From contig CAMYKD010000096.1 of assembly GCA_947258885.1 (NCBI GenBank), positions 1-32,589 on the forward strand: a stretch of 32,589 nucleotides of DNA, given 5' to 3'. The stretch comes from an uncultured Kiloniellales bacterium (GTDB lineage: Bacteria; Pseudomonadota; Alphaproteobacteria; Kiloniellales; JAKSDN01). The translations under genes and the position numbers were made by a program. This document shows positions 26,427-32,589 of the stretch, one piece after another (position 1 is the stretch's first letter; each line of letters begins with the position of its first letter). Under the pieces are notes generated by a model. That model did no database searches. It saw nothing but the letters and a program-made list of their open reading frames with translations, and had not been told where the DNA came from.

Positions 26427-26453
26427 ACGGCAGCCCACGCGTGGGCCCCTCGC

Positions 26454-26530
26454 GGGGGTGTAGCTCAGTTGGTTAGAGCGCTGGCCTGTCACGCCAGAGG
26501 CCGCGGGTTCAAGTCCCGTCACTCCCGCCA
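26454..26530 (+). tRNA. tRNA-Asp (GTC)
   Basis: The acceptor GGGGGTG (26454-26460) pairs with CACTCCC (26520-26526) with one G-T wobble. The anticodon stem-loop CTGGC-CTGTCAC-GCCAG gives GTC. Discriminator G and CCA (26528-26530) are encoded. Confidence 0.96.
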
Positions 26531-26551
26531 TCCCTTTCGGCCATTCTTCGA

Positions 26552-26576
26552 CCGGTTTTGCATTGCGCAAAACCGG
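26552..26576. repeat. Perfect 10-bp inverted repeat downstream of tRNA-Asp
   Basis: CCGGTTTTGC and GCAAAACCGG enclose five bases (ATTGC). There is no T run after it, so it is not a classical terminator. It may be a REP-like palindrome or a processing/attenuating hairpin between tRNA-Asp and the nuo operon. Confidence 0.6.
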
Positions 26577-26762
26577 AGCTGGGAATGGGACCGTCCGAAG
26601 GAGGCGCGACGTTTGTTGCTTTCCCCGGTCGAGCGATGGTTTTATATTCCGGATGCTCCGGGCTGACGGCGAGCGAAACCGCGTCGTCCGGTGCGGTTGC
26701 TGCAGTGCAATAACATTTGCTTGCCGGCGTCAGTCGAGGTAAGGAGTCCAGGGGGTCGGGAA

Positions 26763-27128
26763 ATGGACGCGCTCTTACGGGAATACCTTCCAATCCTGAT
26801 GTTTCTCGCCATCGCCATCGCGATGGCGGGCGCCATGGTCGCCGCATCCTACGTGATCGCGCGACAGCGGCCGAACTCCGAAAAAGAGTCGGCCTATGAA
26901 TGCGGCTTCGAGGCCTTTGACGATGCGCGCAGCAAGTTCGACGTCCGCTTCTATCTGGTATCGATACTCTTCATCATCTTCGATCTCGAGGTGGCCTTCC
27001 TGTTTCCCTGGGCGGTTTCGCTCGGCGAAATCGGGCTGTTCGGATTCTGGTCGATGGTGATCTTTCTGGCCATCCTGACCGTCGGCTTCATCTACGAATG
27101 GAGAAAAGGAGCCCTGGAATGGGAGTAG
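26763..27128 (+). CDS. nuoA: NADH-quinone oxidoreductase subunit A
   Basis: This 121-residue membrane subunit of complex I (ND3 homologue) has three hydrophobic helices at about 10-32, 62-84 and 94-112. The conserved loop [43 protein letters not shown] includes Cys47, the equivalent of the ND3 switch cysteine. The frame is open upstream, but the ATG at 26763 behind an AGGGGG-type site gives the family length. It is the first gene of the nuo operon and overlaps nuoB by ten bases. A TATATT at 26643-26648 may be part of the operon promoter, but no fitting -35 is seen. Confidence 0.95.
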   Translation: MDALLREYLPILMFLAIAIAMAGAMVAASYVIARQRPNSEKESAYECGFEAFDDARSKFDVRFYLVSILFIIFDLEVAFLFPWAVSLGEIGLFGFWSMVIFLAILTVGFIYEWRKGALEWE

Positions 27129-27673
27129 AGGCGCCGAGCGATAGCCAGGGCCACGCGCCGGTTCCACCTGGGCCCGAGCAGGACGCGATCCTGCGCCGCG
27201 TGACCGGCGAGCTGCAGGACAAGGGATTCATCGTTGCCTCGATGGACAAGGTAGCCGCCTGGGCGCAGACCGGTTCGCTCTGGCCGATGACCTTCGGGCT
27301 GGCCTGCTGCGCGATCGAGATGATGCACAGCGCTTGCAGCCGCTACGATCTGGACCGCTTCGGGATCGTGTTCCGGCCGAGCCCGCGGCAAGCCGACGTG
27401 ATTCTCGTGGCCGGCACCCTCACCAACAAGATGGCCCCCGCGTTCCGCAAGGTCTACGACCAGATGGCCGAACCGAGGTGGGTCATCTCCATGGGCTCCT
27501 GCGCCAATGGGGGCGGCTACTATCACTATTCCTATTCCGTAGTCCGAGGCTGCGACCGCATCGTGCCGGTCGACATCTACGTGCCAGGCTGTCCACCAAC
27601 CGCCGAGGCGCTGCTCTACGGCATCATGCAGCTTCAAAAAAAGATCCGGCGCAGCGCCGGTCTCGCCCCGTAA
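27119..27673 (+). CDS. nuoB: NADH-quinone oxidoreductase subunit B
   Basis: This 184-residue peripheral-arm subunit carries cluster N2, the last iron-sulfur centre before quinone. Ligands are visible: Cys63-Cys64 in [11 protein letters not shown], Cys128 in [10 protein letters not shown] and Cys158 in [14 protein letters not shown]. An earlier in-frame ATG at 27098 lies inside nuoA; the ATG at 27119 has AAAAGGAG at seven bases and is chosen. Its start overlaps the nuoA stop, implying translational coupling. Confidence 0.96.
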   Translation: MGVEAPSDSQGHAPVPPGPEQDAILRRVTGELQDKGFIVASMDKVAAWAQTGSLWPMTFGLACCAIEMMHSACSRYDLDRFGIVFRPSPRQADVILVAGTLTNKMAPAFRKVYDQMAEPRWVISMGSCANGGGYYHYSYSVVRGCDRIVPVDIYVPGCPPTAEALLYGIMQLQKKIRRSAGLAP

Positions 27674-27710
27674 ACCCCGTCCCGCAGACGGTCTGGAACA
27701 GCTGACCGAG

Positions 27711-28331
27711 ATGAACCAAGCCTTGATCGACTTAGGCGAGTATGTCGCCGCCGCCCTGGTGGGGGATGTATCGGAACCGCGGGTCGCCCTGGACGAGCTC
27801 GCGGTTTGGACGGAGCCGGGGTCGGTCATAAAGCTCCTGACCTTTCTCAGAGACGACCAGAACTGCCAATTCAAGGAACTCGTCGACCTCACCGCGGTCG
27901 ACTATCCAGAGCGCGAGAAACGCTTCGAGGTGGTCTACAACCTACTCTCGCTCAAGCACAATCAGCGCATCCGCGTGAAGCTGGCCGCCGACGAGCAGAC
28001 CCAGGTCCCCTCGGTCACGACGGTCTTCAGCTCGGCCCTCTGGTACGAGCGCGAGGTCTGGGACATGTACGGCCTGTTCTTCTCCGACCATCCGGACCTG
28101 CGCCGAATCCTGACGGACTACGGCTTCGAAGGCCATCCCCTGCGCAAGGACTTCCCGCTGACCGGCTACGTTGAGGTCCGCTACGACGATGACAGCAAGC
28201 GCGTGGTCTACGAGCCGGTGAAGCTGGCTCAGGAATTCCGCAGCTTCGATTTCACGAGCCCCTGGGAGGGCATGCTGCATCTGCCGGGCGACGAGAAGGC
28301 GCAGGAGACCGGGGAGGGAGACGAAGTCTGA
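27711..28331 (+). CDS. nuoC: NADH-quinone oxidoreductase subunit C
   Basis: The 206-residue peripheral-arm subunit (30-kDa type) has the signature segment [52 protein letters not shown] near residues 108-158 and [23 protein letters not shown] near the end. It is a separate protein, not fused to nuoD as in enterobacteria. It starts 37 bases after nuoB, and its stop overlaps the nuoD start (TGATG). Confidence 0.95.
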   Translation: MNQALIDLGEYVAAALVGDVSEPRVALDELAVWTEPGSVIKLLTFLRDDQNCQFKELVDLTAVDYPEREKRFEVVYNLLSLKHNQRIRVKLAADEQTQVPSVTTVFSSALWYEREVWDMYGLFFSDHPDLRRILTDYGFEGHPLRKDFPLTGYVEVRYDDDSKRVVYEPVKLAQEFRSFDFTSPWEGMLHLPGDEKAQETGEGDEV

Positions 28332-29509
28332 TGGCCGAGGCCCAAATCAAGCCGCTGACCCTCAACTTCGGCCCCCAGCACCCGGCGGCCCACGGCGTGC
28401 TACGCCTCGTGCTGGAGATGGACGGCGAGGTCATCGAGCGGGCCGATCCGCACATCGGCCTGCTGCACCGCGGCACCGAGAAACTGATCGAGTACAAGAC
28501 CTATCTCCAGGCGGTGCCCTATTTCGATCGGCTCGACTACACGGCGCCGATGGTCCAGGTGCACCCCTTCGTGCTCGCCATCGAGAAGCTCATGGGGATC
28601 GCGGTGCCCAAGCGCGCCCAGTACATCCGCGTGCTGTACAGCGAGATCACCCGGTTGATGAACCACCTCCTGAACGTCACCGCCTTCGCCATCGACGTCG
28701 GTGCGATGACGCCCTTGCTCTGGGGCTTCGAGCAGCGCGAGAAGCTGCTGGAGTTCTACGAGCGGGTGTCCGGCGCGCGCATGCACGCGGCCTATTTCCG
28801 CCCCGGCGGGGTGCATCAGGATCTGCCGGCTGGTCTGCTGGAGGACATCGGGCGGTTCTGCGAGAGCTTTCCCAAGGTCATCGACGATATCGAAACGCTT
28901 CTCACCGACAACCGGATCTTTCGGCAGCGGACCGTCGATATCGGCGTGGTCGGCGCCGAGGAAGCCTTCGACCTCGGGTTCTCGGGCCCTATGCTGCGCG
29001 CCTCCGGGGTGGCCTGGGACCTACGCCGGGCGCAGAGCTACGAGTGTTACGACGAACTCGATTTTCAGATTCCGGTCGGAAAGAACGGCGATTGTTTCGA
29101 CCGCTACATGGTACGTATGGCGGAGATGCGCCAGAGCGTGAAGATCATCGAGCAGTGCATCGAGCGCATGCCGGAGGGCCCGGTGCTGGTGCCGAACCAC
29201 AAGGTCACGCCGCCGAAGCGGGGCGAGATGAAGCGCTCCATGGAGGCCTTAATTCAACACTTCAAGCTCTACACCGAGGGCTTTCACGTGCCGCCGGGCG
29301 AGACCTACACGGCGATCGAGGCGCCCAAGGGCGAGATTGGCGTCTACCTCGTCTCCGACGGCACGAACCGGCCCTACAGGTGCAAGATCCGAACGCCTGC
29401 CTTTGTCCACCTTTCGGCCATGGACCGCCTGTGCCGCGGTCACATGCTGGCGGACAGCGTCGCGATCATGGGGGCCCTGGACGTCGTGTTCGGCGAGGTC
29501 GATCGATGA
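28331..29509 (+). CDS. nuoD: NADH-quinone oxidoreductase subunit D
   Basis: This 392-residue, 49-kDa-type subunit forms the quinone pocket with NuoB. Signatures are [23 protein letters not shown] (12-34), [25 protein letters not shown] and the C-terminal [43 protein letters not shown]. Full length. The start overlaps nuoC by one base and the stop overlaps nuoE (ATGA). Confidence 0.97.
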   Translation: MAEAQIKPLTLNFGPQHPAAHGVLRLVLEMDGEVIERADPHIGLLHRGTEKLIEYKTYLQAVPYFDRLDYTAPMVQVHPFVLAIEKLMGIAVPKRAQYIRVLYSEITRLMNHLLNVTAFAIDVGAMTPLLWGFEQREKLLEFYERVSGARMHAAYFRPGGVHQDLPAGLLEDIGRFCESFPKVIDDIETLLTDNRIFRQRTVDIGVVGAEEAFDLGFSGPMLRASGVAWDLRRAQSYECYDELDFQIPVGKNGDCFDRYMVRMAEMRQSVKIIEQCIERMPEGPVLVPNHKVTPPKRGEMKRSMEALIQHFKLYTEGFHVPPGETYTAIEAPKGEIGVYLVSDGTNRPYRCKIRTPAFVHLSAMDRLCRGHMLADSVAIMGALDVVFGEVDR

Positions 29510-30348
29510 AGGTGACTAGCCATCCCGTGGGCGAGGCTGGCGGCTTCGCATTCACGGCCGAGAACGAGGCGCGAGCCGGGCAGATCATCGCCCGCTATCC
29601 CGTGGGACGGCAGGCAAGCGCGGTGATCGCGCTGCTCGACTTGGCCCAGCGCCAGAACGGCAACTGGCTGTCAACCGAGGCCATAGAGTACGTGGCCAAC
29701 AAGCTCGATATGGCACCCATCCGGGTGCACGAGGTCGTCTCCTTCTACACGATGTTCAACCAGAAGCCGGTCGGCAAACACTTTATCCAGGTGTGCCGCA
29801 CGACGCCCTGTTGGCTGCGCGGTTCGGACCACCTGACCGGGACTTGCCTGCGCAAGCTCGGGACCAAGCTGGGCGAGACCAGCGACGACGGTCTGTTCAC
29901 GGTGGTTGAGGTCGAATGCCTGGGGGCCTGCGCGAACGCGCCCATGGTGCAGATCAACGATCTCTACTACGAGGACCTGACCCCCGAGCGCATGGCCGGG
30001 GTGATCGACGATCTCAAGGCCGGCAAGGAAATTCCCATGGGGTCTCAGACCGGCCGCCAAGGCTCGTCGCCGAACGGCGCGGCGGTTGCCGGCGTTGCCG
30101 CGGTTGTCGAGGAAGCGCTTGTGGTCGGCGAGGACGATGGCGCGGAGCCGGCCGTGGATGAGGCCGCGGCGTCGAGTGACGATGCGCCGCCGACCGACGC
30201 GGAGGGCGATGAGGGCGCGACCGGCGCTGACGAGCCTGCCGGCGCGGACCAGGGGATGGTCACGGCCGACCCGCCTGCCGACGAAGATGCCGCGACCGAC
30301 GAGGACGCGGCCGCGACGGCCCCGCGCGCGACCGACAAGGAGGCCTGA
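29506..30348 (+). CDS. nuoE: NADH-quinone oxidoreductase subunit E with long acidic tail
   Basis: The thioredoxin-like 24-kDa subunit carries the [2Fe-2S] cluster N1a: Cys97 and Cys102 in [11 protein letters not shown], Cys138 and Cys142 in [17 protein letters not shown]. The normal domain ends near residue 178. It is followed by about 100 residues rich in Ala, Asp and Glu ([30 protein letters not shown] and on), low-complexity and certainly disordered. The whole is 280 residues against about 160-220 in most bacteria. The frame is open far upstream in the nuoD region, but the ATG at 29506 overlapping the nuoD stop is the clear start. The stop overlaps the nuoF ATG. Confidence 0.95.
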   Translation: MKVTSHPVGEAGGFAFTAENEARAGQIIARYPVGRQASAVIALLDLAQRQNGNWLSTEAIEYVANKLDMAPIRVHEVVSFYTMFNQKPVGKHFIQVCRTTPCWLRGSDHLTGTCLRKLGTKLGETSDDGLFTVVEVECLGACANAPMVQINDLYYEDLTPERMAGVIDDLKAGKEIPMGSQTGRQGSSPNGAAVAGVAAVVEEALVVGEDDGAEPAVDEAAASSDDAPPTDAEGDEGATGADEPAGADQGMVTADPPADEDAATDEDAAATAPRATDKEA

Positions 30349-31637
30349 TGCTCCAGGACAAGGACCGCATCTTCACGAACCTCTACGGCCAGGACGACTG
30401 GCGCCTGGACGGCGCGCGCCGCCGCGGCGTATGGGACGGCACCAAGAAGCTGCTCGACCTGGGCCGCGACGAGATCATCGATCAGGTCAAGGCCTCGGAG
30501 CTGCGCGGACGTGGCGGGGCTGGTTTCCCGGCCGGCCTCAAGTGGTCTTTCATGCCGAAAGAGAACAACGGACGTCCGGCCTACCTGGTGGTCAACGCCG
30601 ACGAGTCGGAACCCGGCACCTGCAAGGACCGCGAGATCTTGCGGTACGATCCGCAGCGCTTGCTCGAGGGCTGTGTCGTGTCCGGCTTCGCCATGGGCGC
30701 CACCGCCTGCTACATCTACATCCGGGGCGAGTTCTTCAGCGAGGCCTCGCATGTCCAGCAGGCCATCGACGAGGCCTATGAGGCCGGATTGATCGGCAAG
30801 AACGCCTGCGGCTCGGGCTGGGACTACGACATCTATCTGCACCGCGGCGCGGGCGCCTACATCTGCGGCGAGGAAACCGCCCTCCTGGAGAGCCTGGAGG
30901 GCAGGAAAGGCCAGCCGCGCCTCAAACCGCCGTTCCCGGCGGCCTGCGGACTCTATGGCTATCCGACCACGGTCAACAACGTCGAGACCATCGCCGTGGT
31001 GCCCGAGATCCTGCGCCGCGGCGTCGCTTGGTGGACGTCGCTCGGCCGGCCCCGAAACACGGGGACCAAGATCTTCAGTATCTCGGGACACGTCGAAAAG
31101 CCGTGCAACGTGGAAGAGGAGATGGGCATCCCGCTCAAGGAGTTGATCGAAAAGCACGCCGGCGGGATACGGGGCGGCTGGGACAACCTGCTGGCGGTCA
31201 TTCCCGGCGGCTCGTCCGTTCCCTGCATCCCGCGGTCGATCTGCGACACCGTGCTGATGGACTTCGATTCGCTCCAGGCGGTGAAGTCGGGCCTCGGCAC
31301 CGCGGCGATCATCGTCATGGACAAGTCGACCGACATCATCGCGGCGATCCAACGCCTCGCGCACTTCTACATGCACGAAAGCTGTGGCCAGTGCACGCCC
31401 TGCCGCGAAGGCACCGGCTGGATGTGGCGCGTGCTGACCCGCATGGTGACAGGCCGGGCCGAGCCGGAAGAGATCGACGTGCTGCTGGACGTATCGCAGC
31501 AGGTCGAGGGCCACACCATCTGCGCTCTCGGCGATGCGGCCGCCTGGCCGATCCAGGGCCTGATCCGGCACTTCAGGCCCGAGTTGGAGCGGCGAATCAA
31601 GAGGTACAAGGAAACCAGCCAGGCGGCGGCGGAGTAG
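30348..31637 (+). CDS. nuoF: NADH-quinone oxidoreductase subunit F
   Basis: The 429-residue, 51-kDa subunit binds FMN and NADH and holds cluster N3. The nucleotide/FMN segments are [17 protein letters not shown] (about 51-67), [17 protein letters not shown], and [18 protein letters not shown]. The [4Fe-4S] ligands are Cys346, Cys349 and Cys352 in [16 protein letters not shown], plus Cys392 in [13 protein letters not shown]. Full length, one-base overlap with nuoE. Confidence 0.97.
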   Translation: MLQDKDRIFTNLYGQDDWRLDGARRRGVWDGTKKLLDLGRDEIIDQVKASELRGRGGAGFPAGLKWSFMPKENNGRPAYLVVNADESEPGTCKDREILRYDPQRLLEGCVVSGFAMGATACYIYIRGEFFSEASHVQQAIDEAYEAGLIGKNACGSGWDYDIYLHRGAGAYICGEETALLESLEGRKGQPRLKPPFPAACGLYGYPTTVNNVETIAVVPEILRRGVAWWTSLGRPRNTGTKIFSISGHVEKPCNVEEEMGIPLKELIEKHAGGIRGGWDNLLAVIPGGSSVPCIPRSICDTVLMDFDSLQAVKSGLGTAAIIVMDKSTDIIAAIQRLAHFYMHESCGQCTPCREGTGWMWRVLTRMVTGRAEPEEIDVLLDVSQQVEGHTICALGDAAAWPIQGLIRHFRPELERRIKRYKETSQAAAE

Positions 31638-31645
31638 GGGGGAGC

Positions 31646-32589
31646 ATGCCGAAGCTGACCATAGACGGCCGGGAGATCGAGGCGGCCAGCGGCCTGACGG
31701 TGATCCAGGCCTGCGAGCTGGCCGGTATCGAAATTCCTCGCTTCTGCTATCACGAGCGTCTCTCGGTGGCCGGCAACTGCCGCATGTGCCTGGTCGAGAT
31801 GGAACGCTCGCCCAAGCTGATCGCGTCCTGCGCCATGCCGGTCGCCGACGGCATGGTGATCCGGACCGACACGCCTGCCGTTCAAAAGGCCCGCAAGGGG
31901 GTGATGGAGTTTCTGCTGATCAACCACCCCCTCGATTGCCCGATCTGCGATCAGGGCGGCGAGTGCGACCTGCAGGATCAGGCCATGGCCTACGGTTTCG
32001 ATCGCGGGCGCTACGAGGAGAACAAGCGCGCGGTCCCGGACAAGTACATGGGCCCGCTGATCCAGACGATCATGACGCGTTGCATCCACTGCACGCGCTG
32101 TGTGCGCTTCAGCACGGAGGTCGCGGGCATCGAGGAGATGGGCGCGCTCGGCCGCGGCGGGCACGTGGAGATCACGACCCTCGAAAAGGCCGTCGGATCG
32201 GAGCTCTCGGGCAACCTGGTCGACGTCTGTCCGGTCGGCGCCTTGACCTCCAAGCCCTACGCCTTCTCCGCACGTTCCTGGGAGCTGCGCAATACGGACA
32301 GTGTGGACGTGTTGGATGCCGTCGGCTCCAACATCCGAGTGGATTGCCGTGGGCGCGAGGTCATGCGCGTGCTGCCCCGCCTGCACGAGGATGTCAACGA
32401 GGAGTGGATTGCCGACAAGACGCGCTATGCCTGTGACGGCCTGCGCCGTCAGCGTCTCGACCGCCCCTATGTGCGAAGTGCCGAGGGCCGGCTCGTGGCC
32501 GCCACCTGGGAGGAGGCCTTCAAGGCGATCGCCGGGCGCCTGGACGGTCTGAGCGGCGAGAAGATCGCGGCGGTGGCCGGGGACCTCTG
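31646..32589 (+). CDS. nuoG: NADH-quinone oxidoreductase subunit G, runs off right edge
   Basis: The N-terminal 314 residues of the 75-kDa subunit are present. The [2Fe-2S] N1b ligands are Cys34, Cys45, Cys48 and Cys62 ([24 protein letters not shown]). N5 has His94 with Cys98, Cys101 and Cys107 ([16 protein letters not shown]). N4 has Cys146, Cys149, Cys152 and Cys195 ([21 protein letters not shown]). The molybdopterin-oxidoreductase-like domain begins at about 218. The ATG at 31646 follows GGGGGGAG and lies eight bases after the nuoF stop. The C-terminal half is outside the window. Confidence 0.97.
   Translation, partial: MPKLTIDGREIEAASGLTVIQACELAGIEIPRFCYHERLSVAGNCRMCLVEMERSPKLIASCAMPVADGMVIRTDTPAVQKARKGVMEFLLINHPLDCPICDQGGECDLQDQAMAYGFDRGRYEENKRAVPDKYMGPLIQTIMTRCIHCTRCVRFSTEVAGIEEMGALGRGGHVEITTLEKAVGSELSGNLVDVCPVGALTSKPYAFSARSWELRNTDSVDVLDAVGSNIRVDCRGREVMRVLPRLHEDVNEEWIADKTRYACDGLRRQRLDRPYVRSAEGRLVAATWEEAFKAIAGRLDGLSGEKIAAVAGDL

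Noticed and set aside
26613-26648. nuo promoter from TTGTTG/TTGCTT and TATATT
   Set aside because: Spacing of 20 or more bases is too long; only the -10-like TATATT is suggestive.

Overview
The window is GC-rich (by eye around 65%) chromosomal DNA of an alphaproteobacterium, most likely from the Rhodospirillales/Kiloniellales side of the class. The evidence is the gene order trigger factor - clpP - clpX - lon - hup - tRNA-Val followed by nuoA-G, a sigma-54-preceded glnB-glnA pair, a PAS_5-type protein, CtrA-type TTAA-N7-TTAAC boxes, and a response regulator whose receiver closely resembles CtrA. Taxonomy below class level is inference.

Left part (1-5.8 kb): an accessory-looking stretch. It holds an edge-truncated GFA-family zinc protein divergent from a LysR regulator, a palindromic element next to a GYD-domain gene, an orphan 2OG-Fe(II) oxygenase, an unrecognised 376-residue protein lying between two gene-poor stretches, and a CPBP membrane protease broken by a one-base shift.

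Middle (5.8-17 kb): the nitrogen module glnB-glnA (minus strand, with a near-consensus -24/-12 promoter and a strong terminator) and an AspC-like aminotransferase, then tRNA-His. Next is an AT-rich island with four helically phased TTAA half-sites, a near-perfect parS site and a 53-codon Flp-pilin-like ORF. It is followed by a Sel1/SPOR protein (frameshifted), an HpcH/HpaI aldolase, bifunctional NAD(P)H-hydrate repair enzyme, a small conserved-looking protein behind a perfect CtrA box, and an AceE/transketolase-type TPP enzyme with an internal out-of-frame deletion.

Right part (17-32.6 kb): tRNA-Leu, the protein quality-control run tig (internally deleted) - clpP - clpX - lon - hup, tRNA-Val, a CtrA-like receiver fused to PilZ, two small proteins, tRNA-Asp, and the complex I operon nuoABCDEFG. 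The nuo genes overlap or abut, and nuoG runs off the right edge.

Two themes stand out. First, cell-cycle/polarity signals (parS, two CtrA boxes, a pilin-like ORF, a CtrA-like receiver joined to a c-di-GMP-binding type domain) are scattered through the window. Second, four genes within 13 kb are interrupted. Two of these lack a conserved internal segment of roughly 75-95 bases rather than a single base, which points either to real decay or to an assembly problem.
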